This document shows positions 15,357 through 23,421 of a stretch of 31,683 nucleotides of DNA, in pieces (within the stretch, counting starts at the first letter, position 1; each line of letters begins with the position of its first letter). Source of the stretch: Thermohalobaculum sp964475765 (GTDB taxonomy: Bacteria; Pseudomonadota; Alphaproteobacteria; Rhodobacterales; Rhodobacteraceae); NCBI GenBank assembly GCA_964475765.1, contig CAYYZH010000024.1, positions 1 through 31,683 on the forward strand. The letters are read 5' to 3'. Under the pieces are notes generated by a model. That model saw only the letters and a list, made by a program, of their open reading frames with translations, was not told the DNA's origin and did no database searches. A program made the position numbers and the translations under genes.

Positions 15357-15386
15357 AGGCGCTCCTCGGGGGCGCCTTCTTCATTT
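15357..15386 (+). terminator. Terminator after the BMP protein gene
   Basis: AGGCGC (15357-15362) pairs with GCGCCT (15372-15377), followed by the T-rich TTCTTCATTT. It begins 24 bases after the stop codon. Confidence 0.6.
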
Positions 15387-15408
15387 GAGCCTTCCCGCGG
15401 GTCGGTCC

Positions 15409-15612
15409 TCAGCGCAGCACAACCCCGGCGCGACTTAGATCACTCAAACTCTCCGCAACTATCGGATTGGCATCGGCAAGAGGACGACGCAATGCTCTCG
15501 TTCTAATAGTTAGCCGTACGCTTGGAACTACCTCAGGATGATCAACAAAGACTTGATCGATAAGATCTTTTGTCCTTCCAATGACTGCAATACCTTCTAG
15601 GATCGAAGGTGC
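15409..15612 (-). pseudogene. Possible 3' remnant of an unknown minus-strand gene
   Basis: Between the BMP terminator and the LysM-TRAP gene, the minus strand reads about 65 protein-like codons ending in TGA at 15411-15409. They include the segments LEGIAVIGRTKDLIDQVF and NPIVAESLSDLSRAGVVLR. The codons are clearly unlike the neighbours: many A/T-ending codons such as ATT, AGA, CTA and GTA in an otherwise GC-ending region. No start codon with a ribosome binding site exists for this frame within the AT-richer stretch, and upstream the frame only continues as antisense to the LysM-TRAP gene. It may be the tail of a lost or acquired gene, or chance. I could not assign a family. Confidence 0.25.
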
Positions 15613-15642
15613 GTGATCAACCCGGGGGTTGGAGTTGTCGGC

Positions 15643-16962
15643 ATGAAAAGCTGGCTGACGGTAGCGTACATTGCAGCAGTTGTTGGCGGCGGTCTCTCGG
15701 CGAACGCCGAGGCCCAGACCATCGCTTGCGACGGGATCTATGCGGTCCAGAGGGGCGACACGCTGGGCACAATCTCTCAGGCTGCCTATGGAACGACACA
15801 GCGGTTTCGAGAGCTTTACGCGGCGAACCGCGATGTCATCGGCCCCGACATAAACACGATCGAAATCGGCATGGTGCTGCGGGTGCCCTGCGACCCGAAT
15901 GCGCCAACTGAGACGGCCACGGCTGGGACCGAAGGCGAGACAGACAATACCGCAACCCGAGCAATTGCCGTGCCGGGAGCCCGGGTCGAGATCGTCTTCA
16001 ACAAGGCTGCAGCCCCAAGATACATTCTGAACGCGGGGATCATCGACCCGTTCCTCGCGGATATTCGGCGGGTTACTCAGGGGCGTGTGACGTTTGCGGC
16101 CCCCGCGGCTGTCAATCGCGATCCAAGCGCGCAACTCGACCTCGTGCGGAGCGGGGCTGCCGACGGGGCCTATATGTTCAACGGCCTTCTGGCCGAGACG
16201 CATCCACTGGTCCAAGTGACGATGAACCCGATGACCGGCGGCACCGGGGTACAAACCGCTGTGGCACTCTGGCGGGTGCACAACGAATTTTTCCGCAAAG
16301 CCGGGACCTTTGATGATGTGCATCTGCTCGGCTTTGTCGGAGCACCGCCTGCGCAGATCTGGCAGGTCTCGGATCTTTCAAACCCGCCGCCTGCTGATAA
16401 CGGGCAAGAACCTGTGAACGCGGCGCTCGCGGTAACACAATTCGACGCCGCTGACAGCGAGAGTGCGGCCGCCGTTCGGGCCGGGATCGCCAACAAGCTG
16501 CGCCAGCGAAGCGACGAGGACGCAGCAGGGCCAGAGAACTTCGCGCTGACCTATGGCATCGCGCGCGCTGCTCAGATCTGGCGGGACGCCGACGGTGTGA
16601 CCGAGGTCGAGGGCGGCATCCATGCGCCAACATTCTCGGTCTTCATCTCCAAGAGCAAATGGGACGAGATCTCTCCGGCCGACCAGCAGGCCATCACCGA
16701 TCTGGCGGGCGAAGCCCTCGCCCAGCGCTCGGCAATCTGGGACAATTCGGATGCGGCGGACAAGACCGCCATGCAACGCCAGGGTCTGACAGTGATCGCC
16801 GCCGATGCCGAGGTGCGCGCCGACTTGCAGGACAGCGCCCGGGTCGGGTGGGAGCGATGGATCGACCGCGCCGAACGGTCCGGGATCTCCGGCTTCGCCG
16901 CCATCGAAGCGTTCTTCTCAGAGATGCGGGAGCTGCGGGAGAAGTTTCCAGCGGGAAGCTAG
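15643..16962 (+). CDS. LysM domain fused to a TRAP-type (DctP) substrate-binding domain
   Basis: Protein of 439 aa. A signal peptide covers about 1-25 (VAYIAAVVGGGLSANAEAQ). A LysM peptidoglycan-binding domain (about 33-81) follows, with YAVQRGDTLGTISQAAYG and the closing IEIGMVLRVP; it is flanked by Cys29 and Cys83, which could form a disulfide. After a short Thr/Ala-rich linker, residues about 107-430 resemble TRAP (DctP) binding proteins, with FLADIRRVTQGRVTF, PTFSVFISKSKWDEISPADQQ and the typical helical C-terminus. Such proteins usually bind organic acids for DctQM permeases. None is nearby, so this looks like a wall-tethered orphan. The start is ATG 15643 with GGAG 8 bases upstream; an in-frame start at 15613 would precede the signal peptide by 10 residues. 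It is convergent with the GST gene, with 3 bases between. Confidence 0.85.
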   Translation: MKSWLTVAYIAAVVGGGLSANAEAQTIACDGIYAVQRGDTLGTISQAAYGTTQRFRELYAANRDVIGPDINTIEIGMVLRVPCDPNAPTETATAGTEGETDNTATRAIAVPGARVEIVFNKAAAPRYILNAGIIDPFLADIRRVTQGRVTFAAPAAVNRDPSAQLDLVRSGAADGAYMFNGLLAETHPLVQVTMNPMTGGTGVQTAVALWRVHNEFFRKAGTFDDVHLLGFVGAPPAQIWQVSDLSNPPPADNGQEPVNAALAVTQFDAADSESAAAVRAGIANKLRQRSDEDAAGPENFALTYGIARAAQIWRDADGVTEVEGGIHAPTFSVFISKSKWDEISPADQQAITDLAGEALAQRSAIWDNSDAADKTAMQRQGLTVIAADAEVRADLQDSARVGWERWIDRAERSGISGFAAIEAFFSEMRELREKFPAGS

Positions 16963-16965
16963 ACC

Positions 16966-17571
16966 CTAGGCCGCCAGTGCTTTGACCAAAGCCGGACGCG
17001 CCTTCAACCGGTCAACATAGGCCCGCACATTCGGCGCTCCGCTCAGATCCGCTCCCAGCCGGTCCGACACCACGCAGGCATGCCCGGTGATGATATCCGC
17101 GCCAGAGAACGCGCCCGCAAGATACTCCTCCCCCGCCAACGCCTGATCGACCGCGCCCAGCATCCGGGTCAGCAATTTGGTCGCGCGCGCAAGGTTTGTG
17201 GGGTTCTGCTTCTCCGGCGGCAAGAACTTGGTCTCGACTACAATGATGTTGACCTGCGGCATCATCATGCCCTCGGCGTAATGGAACCACTGGAGATACC
17301 GCGGGAAATCGGGCGAGCCGATATCGGGCACCAGCCGTCCATCGCCATACCGCGCCAGAACGTATTGGATAATCGCTCCGGACTCGAAGAGTGTGATGTC
17401 GCCGTCGACGAGGACGGGCACACGTCCGCCGGGGTGGATCTTGAGATAGTCGGGCGAGCGCATGGCCGGATCGCCCAGCGGTATCGTTTCCAACTCGTAG
17501 GGCAGCCCCAGTTCCTCGAAGAGCCAGACGATACGGGCCGAGCGCGAACCCGGGGCGTGGTAGAGTTTCAT
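16966..17571 (-). CDS. Glutathione S-transferase family protein
   Basis: Protein of 201 aa with the two-domain GST layout. The N-terminal thioredoxin-like domain (1-80) opens MKLYHAPGSRSARIVW, has GRVPVLVDGD with the cis-Pro, and the glutathione-binding FESGAIIQYV. The C-terminal helical domain includes LAGAFSGADIITGH, the usual N-capping segment. It conjugates or isomerises small electrophiles with glutathione; the substrate is unknown. CAGGAG lies 7 bases before ATG 17571 and within the end of the upstream gene. That stop codon is only 4 bases away, so GST is the last gene of the liv-hpaI-lldD operon. It may process an intermediate of that pathway, as GST-type isomerases do in aromatic degradation. 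Confidence 0.92.
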   Translation of the reverse strand: MKLYHAPGSRSARIVWLFEELGLPYELETIPLGDPAMRSPDYLKIHPGGRVPVLVDGDITLFESGAIIQYVLARYGDGRLVPDIGSPDFPRYLQWFHYAEGMMMPQVNIIVVETKFLPPEKQNPTNLARATKLLTRMLGAVDQALAGEEYLAGAFSGADIITGHACVVSDRLGADLSGAPNVRAYVDRLKARPALVKALAA

Positions 17572-17575
17572 CAGT

Positions 17576-18745
17576 TCACTCCTGAAGGTACTTCGTCAGA
17601 TCGCGCCAGTCCTGGCATCCCATCTGGCTGAGGGTCATGGCGAACTCTTCCTTGAGGATCTGCAGCGCATGGGTTGGCCCTTCGGCACCGATGGCCGCAA
17701 CAGAGAGCGCCATCGCCCGGCCGAGCAGGACAAAGTCCGCGCCCATCGCCAGAAGCCGAGCGATGTCGAGCCCCGAGCGCACGCCGCCATCGGCCAGGAT
17801 CGCGAGTTTGCCACCCGCAAGCTGTCGGATCTGGGGCAGCACCTCGGGGGCGGTCGGCGCGGCGTCGAGTTGCCGTCCACCATGGTTCGAGACGACGACC
17901 CCATCAGCACCGATGTCCATGCACATACGCACATCGTCTGCATGCATCACACCTTTGACCACCAGCTTGCCCGGCCATTCATCGCGATAGCGGCGCAGGC
18001 GTTCGGGCCCGACATGGCCGGCCGATAGCGAGCCAAGCATCTCCATTGAACTTTGCGGCGGCAGATCCGGCGGCACATAGCGCAGCACGGTCTTAAACTT
18101 GGGCGTGCCGTGACGCAGCGTTTCCAGCGCCCAGGCCGGGCGCATGGCGGCTTGCATATAGGTGATGAGATCCTGACGCGGCGGCACCGATAAGCCGTTG
18201 CCGAGATCACGCTCGCGCCGGGTCGATTGTGGCACATCGACAGTGACCATCAGCACATCGCCGCCAACCGCCTTGTAGCGTTTGAGGAGATCCGCTTCGA
18301 TCTCTGCATCCTGGATCGGGTAGAGCTGAAACCAGAGCGACCGACCGGCAACGGCAGCGGCATCCTCGATGGTCTCCGTGCCATATGTCGAAAGCCCGAT
18401 GGGGAGATTGTGCTTGGCGGCCCCGCGGGCAATGTGGATCTGCGCCCGCGGCCACATGATGCCGGTCAGCCCAACGGGACCGGGGCCAAAGGGCGCGTCC
18501 CAGTTCTCTCCGAAGATCTTGGTCGAGATGTCAGGCGGCTCGTAGTCCACAAGATAGCGCGGGGTGAACCGGACCTTGTCGAGCTCGGAGATGTTACGAT
18601 TAACACCGTCTTCGCGCCCGATGCCGCCGACCATGTAGTCATTGGCAAACTTCGGAATCCTGCGGGCCGCTGCCCGCTCCATCGCGGGGATCGATGGGAA
18701 TCTCTGCGCGACCGGGCGACGCTTGAAGAAATCGGAAATCGGCAT
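17576..18745 (-). CDS. lldD: FMN-dependent alpha-hydroxy acid dehydrogenase (L-lactate dehydrogenase-like)
   Basis: Protein of 389 aa. The family oxidises L-2-hydroxy acids (L-lactate, glycolate, mandelate) to 2-oxo acids using FMN. The catalytic core is VVSNHGGRQLD, with the active-site His and Arg. Other family segments are PFGPGPVGLTGIMWP, the substrate/FMN region LWFQLYPIQD, the MVTVDVPQ strand, and ILADGGVRSG followed by FVLLGRA for FMN phosphate. No membrane helix is seen, although LldD enzymes bind the membrane peripherally. The start codon overlaps the stop of the aldolase gene (TGATG, 1 nt). The substrate is not certain: the neighbouring aldolase and Liv transporter suggest a less common hydroxy acid than lactate. 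Confidence 0.92.
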   Translation of the reverse strand: MPISDFFKRRPVAQRFPSIPAMERAAARRIPKFANDYMVGGIGREDGVNRNISELDKVRFTPRYLVDYEPPDISTKIFGENWDAPFGPGPVGLTGIMWPRAQIHIARGAAKHNLPIGLSTYGTETIEDAAAVAGRSLWFQLYPIQDAEIEADLLKRYKAVGGDVLMVTVDVPQSTRRERDLGNGLSVPPRQDLITYMQAAMRPAWALETLRHGTPKFKTVLRYVPPDLPPQSSMEMLGSLSAGHVGPERLRRYRDEWPGKLVVKGVMHADDVRMCMDIGADGVVVSNHGGRQLDAAPTAPEVLPQIRQLAGGKLAILADGGVRSGLDIARLLAMGADFVLLGRAMALSVAAIGAEGPTHALQILKEEFAMTLSQMGCQDWRDLTKYLQE

Positions 18746-19527
18746 CAGAGGAGCGCGCGAACCGCTTGAGACTGCTGTTTCGCACCGGACATCATGAACG
18801 TAAATTCCGAGCCGGTCAGGATCATCCGCATCCCCATATCGACATATTTCTGCATCATCGCAGGCGCGTAGACCCCGCCCATCCCGGCATGTTTGCCGTG
18901 TTTCTTGCAGGCGGCGATCACTGTTTCATAGGCGGCGACAATATCGGGATGATCGAGCTGACCGGGGATACCCATCTCCGCGGTCAGATCCGAAGTGCCG
19001 ATCAAGAGCGCGTCCACGCCGTCCAGCGCCGCGATTGCGTCTGCGTTGGCCACCCCTTCCGGGCTTTCGATCATCAGAACCAGGAACGTCGAGCGGTTGA
19101 GGGCTGCCATCAGGTCACCCTGCGGATAGCTCTCGAACGCGACCTGGGGCTGGGCCCCGTACATGGATCTGCCCCCGACCGGCGCATACCGGACGTTGTG
19201 CACCATCTGCTTGGCGGTTTCGACATCATCGACATGTGGCACGACGATGCCCTGTGCGCCTCCGTCCAAGGCCCGGGCTGCATGGTGATGCTCTGTGCCG
19301 GGCACACGAACCAGCGGCGTGATCCCGGCATCCTGCGCGGCGACCGAGATGTTGGAAGCGTCATCGAGGCTCATGGTGTTGTGTTCCATGTCGATGAAGA
19401 GCCAGTCGAACCCGGCAGTTTTCATCGCCCGCCCGATATCGACCGTACGCGCAGAGCGCAGCCCCACCCCGAGCGCCAGTTCCCCGGCGTCCAGCCTGTC
19501 CCGGGTCACGTTCCGAATTTCGACCAT
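18745..19527 (-). CDS. HpcH/HpaI aldolase family protein
   Basis: Protein of 260 aa with the TIM-barrel of class II (metal-dependent) pyruvate aldolases. Family members cleave 2-oxo-4-hydroxy acids to pyruvate and an aldehyde. Visible features are FDWLFIDMEHN early on, the strand PLVRVPG with its Arg, GAQGIVVPHVD, the metal ligand Glu in LVLMIESPEG and the metal ligand Asp in IGTSDLTAEMG. GGAGG lies 6-7 bases before ATG 19527. It overlaps lldD by 1 nt (TGATG). It sits downstream of livF, separated by 124 bp that contain a hairpin repeat. It probably cleaves a product of whatever the Liv system imports, releasing pyruvate. Confidence 0.92.
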   Translation of the reverse strand: MVEIRNVTRDRLDAGELALGVGLRSARTVDIGRAMKTAGFDWLFIDMEHNTMSLDDASNISVAAQDAGITPLVRVPGTEHHHAARALDGGAQGIVVPHVDDVETAKQMVHNVRYAPVGGRSMYGAQPQVAFESYPQGDLMAALNRSTFLVLMIESPEGVANADAIAALDGVDALLIGTSDLTAEMGIPGQLDHPDIVAAYETVIAACKKHGKHAGMGGVYAPAMMQKYVDMGMRMILTGSEFTFMMSGAKQQSQAVRALL

Positions 19528-19589
19528 GTCTTCCTCCCCAGTGGGTGCACCCTCGACGCGCCCTACATTTCTTTCGGCGCGTCGGATGC

Positions 19590-19631
19590 GTCCTCACGTA
19601 AATTTGGCTCTTCTACAAGTTCGCTGAAGAC
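19590..19631. repeat. Imperfect hairpin repeat, copy A (between livF and the aldolase gene)
   Basis: The left arm (19590-19607, starting GTCCTCACG) pairs imperfectly with the right arm (19615-19631, ending GCTGAAGAC) around a 7-base loop. About 30 of 43 bases, by eye, match the element at 23364-23403 in the same orientation, including GCTGAAGAC and AATTTG. The shared sequence plus retained pairing suggests a repeat family rather than chance. Confidence 0.5.
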
Positions 19632-19651
19632 ACACCGTTGATGCGCTATGC

Positions 19652-20353
19652 CTAGACTTCCAGCCATTCCTTGCGGATATCTTCGCGCGCTTGCAAGTCG
19701 GAAGGTGCCCCTTCGAAGACGATCCGGCCATGGCCCATCACGTAGACCCGGTGAGATATCTTCAATGCGATGGCGAGTTTCTGCTCGACCAGCAGGATAG
19801 AAACCCCGCGCCGCGCGATCTCCTCGAGCAATTCGCCCACCCGAGCGGTCATCTGGGGGGAGAGGCCTTCGGTCGGCTCGTCGATCATGATGAAATCCGG
19901 ATCGCCCATCAGCGTCCGGCAGATCGTGAGCATCTGCTGTTCACCGCCCGATAGAACGGATGCCTCGACATCCGCACGCGCATTGAGGTTCTCGAAGAGG
20001 TCAAACATGTCCTGCATCGACCAGCGGCCCTGACCATCCTGCTGGCCCGGCTTGAGCCCGAGGATCAGGTTCTGACGGGTCGTAAGACCCGGGAAGATAT
20101 CGCGGTTCTCCGGCACATATCCGATCCCGAGACGCGCGATCTCGAACGCCTTCTTACCGGCGATCTCATCGGCGTTGAACCGGATCGAGCCCTGCGGTGC
20201 CACCTCTCCCATGATCGCCTTGCAGGTGGTCGAGCGCCCGACCCCGTTGCGGCCCAGAAGTGCGATGATCTCCCCCTGCCCGACTGTCATGTCGACGCCC
20301 TGCAGGATATGGCTCTTGCCGTAATAGGCGTGCAGATCAGACACGTTCAGCAT
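19652..20353 (-). CDS. livF: Branched-chain-amino-acid-type ABC transporter ATPase LivF
   Basis: Protein of 233 aa. It is one of the two ATPases powering the Liv-type importer on the cytoplasmic face. Walker A reads GRNGVGRST (34-42): the catalytic Lys is Arg40, encoded by CGC. The signature LSGGEQQ, Walker B FIMIDEP and the H-loop region LLVEQKLAIALKISHRV are normal for LivF. Arg at this position occurs in some Liv-type ATPases as I recall, so it may be tolerated, with LivG supplying the intact site. The start codon overlaps the livG stop (TGATG). It is followed by a hairpin repeat and then the aldolase gene. Confidence 0.95.
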   Translation of the reverse strand: MLNVSDLHAYYGKSHILQGVDMTVGQGEIIALLGRNGVGRSTTCKAIMGEVAPQGSIRFNADEIAGKKAFEIARLGIGYVPENRDIFPGLTTRQNLILGLKPGQQDGQGRWSMQDMFDLFENLNARADVEASVLSGGEQQMLTICRTLMGDPDFIMIDEPTEGLSPQMTARVGELLEEIARRGVSILLVEQKLAIALKISHRVYVMGHGRIVFEGAPSDLQAREDIRKEWLEV

Positions 20354-21111
20354 CAGTGGTCCGACTCCAGTACCGCCCCGAGATAGGCCTCCTGCACGGC
20401 GGGATTGGCGCGGACTTCCTCTGGTGTTCCGGTGGCGATGATCTCGCCATAGACCAGCACAGAAATCCGATCCGCGAGATTGAAGACAACGCCCATGTCG
20501 TGTTCGACCATGATCAGCGTCTTGCCAACAGTCACCTCACGGATCAGGCCAACGATGTAATCAGTCTCGGAATGGCTCATCCCGGCGGTTGGCTCGTCCA
20601 GCAGGACCACATCCGCTCCTCCGCCGATGGTGATTCCGATCTCGAGCGCGCGCTGTTCGGCATAGGATAGAACCCCGGCGGGCAAATCCCGGCGCGACGT
20701 CAGGTTCAACTGATCAAGGATCGCATCCGCCGCATCGTTCAAGTCCCTCTCGCGGTGCAACAGACGCCAGAACGCATAGCGATAGCCGCGTGGCCAGAGG
20801 AGCGCGCAGCGGATGTTCTCGAACACGCTCATGCGGGGAAAGATGTTTGTAATCTGAAAACTGCGGCTGAGACCGCGCCGGTTGATCTGGAACGGCGCCA
20901 TGCCGGTCACGTCCTCGCCATGCATGGCGACCGTCCCCGAGGTAACGGGGTAGCGTCCGGTGATGAGGTTGAAGAGGGTCGACTTGCCCGCCCCGTTCGG
21001 TCCGATGATGGCGTGGCGCTCACCTTTCTCGATCGAAAGATCGACGCCGCGAATGATCTCGGTGCGACCAAAGCTCTTGTGCAGATCCCGGAGTTCCAGT
21101 GCGCTCGTCAT
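20353..21111 (-). CDS. livG: Branched-chain-amino-acid-type ABC transporter ATPase LivG
   Basis: Protein of 252 aa. It is the second ATPase of the importer. Walker A is GPNGAGKST, intact. The signature is LSYAEQRALEI (LSYAEQ instead of LSGGQ), Walker B is VVLLDEPTAGMSH and the switch His is in MVEHDMGVVF. The FQITNIFPRMSVFENI segment is typical of LivG. Its C-terminal GTPEEVRANPAVQEAYLG is the usual LivG tail. It starts within the end of livM (ATGA, 4-nt overlap) and overlaps livF by 1 nt, so it is tightly coupled. Confidence 0.95.
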   Translation of the reverse strand: MTSALELRDLHKSFGRTEIIRGVDLSIEKGERHAIIGPNGAGKSTLFNLITGRYPVTSGTVAMHGEDVTGMAPFQINRRGLSRSFQITNIFPRMSVFENIRCALLWPRGYRYAFWRLLHRERDLNDAADAILDQLNLTSRRDLPAGVLSYAEQRALEIGITIGGGADVVLLDEPTAGMSHSETDYIVGLIREVTVGKTLIMVEHDMGVVFNLADRISVLVYGEIIATGTPEEVRANPAVQEAYLGAVLESDH

Positions 21112-22385
21112 CGCAGATTGTCCACTGCGCTGGCCTGCTCAAAGGCGGCCTTCATCTCCGGCGCGCCGCGCCAGGCGAGCAAGAACCCGCCAATGGCAAG
21201 CGCAGCGCTGATCAGCCAGGGTAGAACATCGTGGCCACTAAACGTCACCCAAAACAAGGTCATCTGATCATCGCCGATGGATGCATGTTTTGCGTGGTGC
21301 AAGATCTCGATGAACCCGGCCAGACCCAAAAGACCAATCGCCCCCGGCACCAGAACTGCAAAGTAGGGACCGACCAATGCCCCGAGCCGACCGGTTTTCC
21401 AAGCCGTGACATGCATGGCCAAAAGACCGGCCAGACCTTGTGGAAAGAACATCACCGTGATCACGAAAAGGCTCCCGGCATAAAGTTGCCAAAGCCCGGT
21501 GTGCAGACTGAGCACGGTTTGCAACAAGGTGAACACGATGGCTCCGATCACGGGGCCGAGAAAGAACCCGACACCGCCCAGAAATGTCACGAGAAGGATC
21601 GTGCCCGAGGTCGTGAGGTTCAGGTTCTCTTCCGTCAGAATCTCGAAATTGATGGCGAAGAGCCCGCCCGCAACACCTGCGAAGAAGCCTGCCGCGCAAA
21701 AGGAGATATAGCGAACGCGGGCCTGACTGTACCCGAGGAACTCAGCTCGTTCCGGATTGTCCCGAACGGCGTTGGCCATGCGGCCCGCAGGCGTGCGACT
21801 GAAGAGATACATCAGCAGGGCCGAGAGCAGCATCCAGCCCGTAATGATCCAGTAGACCTCGCCGGGTGTCAGCCACTCCACGCCGAACACCGGCGGACCC
21901 ATGGTGCGGTCGCCGGAGATCCCCTCCTCCCCGCCGAAAAATGCGACGATGATGATGGAACTGGCCGCCACCAATTCACCGATGCCCAGCGAGATCATGG
22001 CGAACGCGGTCCCGGCTCGCTTGACTGAAAACGCGCCGATCAGAGTTGCAAACCCCAGACCGAAAAGGCCCGCGAACAGTGGCAGAAAGGGCAACGGGAT
22101 TGGCCAGGCATCGACTTCGATCCGGTGCATCAGGTGCATGGCCAGAAAACCGCCGAGACCCATGTAGACGGCATGGCCGAAACTGAGCATGCCGCCCTGA
22201 CCCAACAGCATGTTGTAGCTGAGCGCGAATACGATTGTGATCGCGATCTGGTTCATGATCGTGATGGCCGAACGCTCAGTGAAGATGAACGGCAGGACAA
22301 TGACCAGCAGGATGGCAATCAGCCACGGCAGCAGGACGCCAAATGCGCCAGTGCCTTTCGCAGCAGAAGTGGCGGTCGCGCTCAT
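21108..22385 (-). CDS. livM: Branched-chain-amino-acid-type ABC transporter permease LivM, long form
   Basis: Protein of 425 aa. The standard LivM core has about nine membrane helices, with ALSYNMLLGQGGMLSFGHAV near the N-terminus and the cytoplasmic coupling loop RMANAVRDNPERAEFLGY. LivM proteins are commonly about 320-350 aa. Here about 85 extra residues (about 340-425) add two more hydrophobic segments (about 342-360 and 388-407) with a polar stretch between. This may be an added membrane anchor or interaction domain. It overlaps livH by 4 nt at its start and livG by 4 nt at its end. Confidence 0.94.
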   Translation of the reverse strand: MSATATSAAKGTGAFGVLLPWLIAILLVIVLPFIFTERSAITIMNQIAITIVFALSYNMLLGQGGMLSFGHAVYMGLGGFLAMHLMHRIEVDAWPIPLPFLPLFAGLFGLGFATLIGAFSVKRAGTAFAMISLGIGELVAASSIIIVAFFGGEEGISGDRTMGPPVFGVEWLTPGEVYWIITGWMLLSALLMYLFSRTPAGRMANAVRDNPERAEFLGYSQARVRYISFCAAGFFAGVAGGLFAINFEILTEENLNLTTSGTILLVTFLGGVGFFLGPVIGAIVFTLLQTVLSLHTGLWQLYAGSLFVITVMFFPQGLAGLLAMHVTAWKTGRLGALVGPYFAVLVPGAIGLLGLAGFIEILHHAKHASIGDDQMTLFWVTFSGHDVLPWLISAALAIGGFLLAWRGAPEMKAAFEQASAVDNLR

Positions 22386-23338
22386 GTCTCGCGTTTGCCC
22401 ATCAGCCCGTAGGGCCGGAAAATCAGGACCAGGATCAGGAACAGATACGGCAAAATGTCCGCGATCTGCGGTAGCGTCATGGTCCAGATATCGCGAAACG
22501 GGCTGGCGCTGAGGTCATCTGGCGGCGCGAGGCCGATCAGAGCCATGACGTCCGCGCCGCTGACATTGTAAGTCTTGGCGAACGTTGTCATCCAGCCGAT
22601 CAGGAGCGAAGCGATCAAGGCGCCCCAGAGCGAGCCGAGCCCTCCGACAACGATGACGACGAACACGATCGAGCCCAGCACAAAGGCCATGCCGGGGAAG
22701 GTGCCAAGGACCGGCCCTGCAATGACGCCGGCGACACCGGCCAAAGCCGTGCCGACCCCAAAGACCCCCATGAAAACGCGCGGCACGTTATGGCCCAGCG
22801 CCTCGACCGTTTGCGGATGGCTGAGCGCTGCCTGAATGACCAACCCGACCCGGGTGCGCTTAAGGATGGTCAGCAGCACAAGGAAGATGGCAACCGAGAT
22901 TGCGATCATGAAGAATTTGTAGGCCGGGAAGGCATTGTCGCCGATCCGGAACAGGGTGAAGTTCAACTCGGGCGGCAATTCGTAGGCCATCTGATTGACG
23001 CCCCAGAAGAACTGTACGATTTCCTCAATCAGGAAAGCGAGCCCGAAGGTGAAGATCAATTCGGGCACATGCCCATGCTTGTGGACCCGGCGTAGGCCAT
23101 ATTTCTCGACCCAGGCCCCGAGGACGCCGACAATCACCGGCGCCAGGATCAATCCGGGCCAGTACCCGACATAGCGGCTGATCTGATAGCCGAAATAAGC
23201 ACCCAGCATGTAGAAGCTGGCATGCGCAAAGTTCAGCACGCCCATCATGGAAAAGATCAGTGTCAGACCCGCTGACAACATGAACAGCAGCAGGCCAGTG
23301 ACCAGCCCGTCCGCCACGTTTATGAGGATCAGTTCCAT
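22382..23338 (-). CDS. livH: Branched-chain-amino-acid-type ABC transporter permease LivH
   Basis: Protein of 318 aa. The N-terminus MELILINVADGLVTGLLLFM, then GLTLIFSMMGVLNFAHASFYMLG, is the conserved LivH opening. GLGSLWGALIASLLIGW near the C-terminus is also typical. I chose ATG 23338-23336; an in-frame GTG at 23353 would add five residues but has no ribosome binding site. The end overlaps livM by 4 nt. It is separated from the binding-protein gene by 83 bp that contain a strong hairpin. Such hairpins often raise the level of binding protein relative to permease. Confidence 0.94.
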   Translation of the reverse strand: MELILINVADGLVTGLLLFMLSAGLTLIFSMMGVLNFAHASFYMLGAYFGYQISRYVGYWPGLILAPVIVGVLGAWVEKYGLRRVHKHGHVPELIFTFGLAFLIEEIVQFFWGVNQMAYELPPELNFTLFRIGDNAFPAYKFFMIAISVAIFLVLLTILKRTRVGLVIQAALSHPQTVEALGHNVPRVFMGVFGVGTALAGVAGVIAGPVLGTFPGMAFVLGSIVFVVIVVGGLGSLWGALIASLLIGWMTTFAKTYNVSGADVMALIGLAPPDDLSASPFRDIWTMTLPQIADILPYLFLILVLIFRPYGLMGKRET

Positions 23339-23363
23339 GGCGCCCCGCTGCACGGAGGGTGAA

Positions 23364-23403
23364 TCTTCAAGCGAATTTGCCTTTCGAGCAAACTTGCTGA
23401 AGA
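23364..23403. repeat. Hairpin repeat, copy B (between the binding-protein gene and livH)
   Basis: TCTTCAAGCGAATTTGC (23364-23380) pairs with GCAAACTTGCTGAAGA (23388-23403) around the loop CTTTCGA, with one bulged A, one mismatch and one G-T pair. It is similar to the element at 19590-19631. It sits 18 bases after the binding-protein stop codon on the minus strand. There is no T-run, so it is more likely an RNA stability or processing hairpin, or a mobile palindromic repeat, than a terminator. Confidence 0.6.
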
Positions 23404-23421
23404 CGCAACCTTGTTGTCAGG

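Larger units (their letters stand above)
15334..15642. other. Intergenic region between the BMP and LysM-TRAP genes
   Basis: This 309-bp region holds the BMP terminator and the possible minus-strand remnant. Its base composition from about 15420 to 15600 is visibly more AT-rich than both neighbours. I found no convincing promoter for the gene at 15643. Confidence 0.5.
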
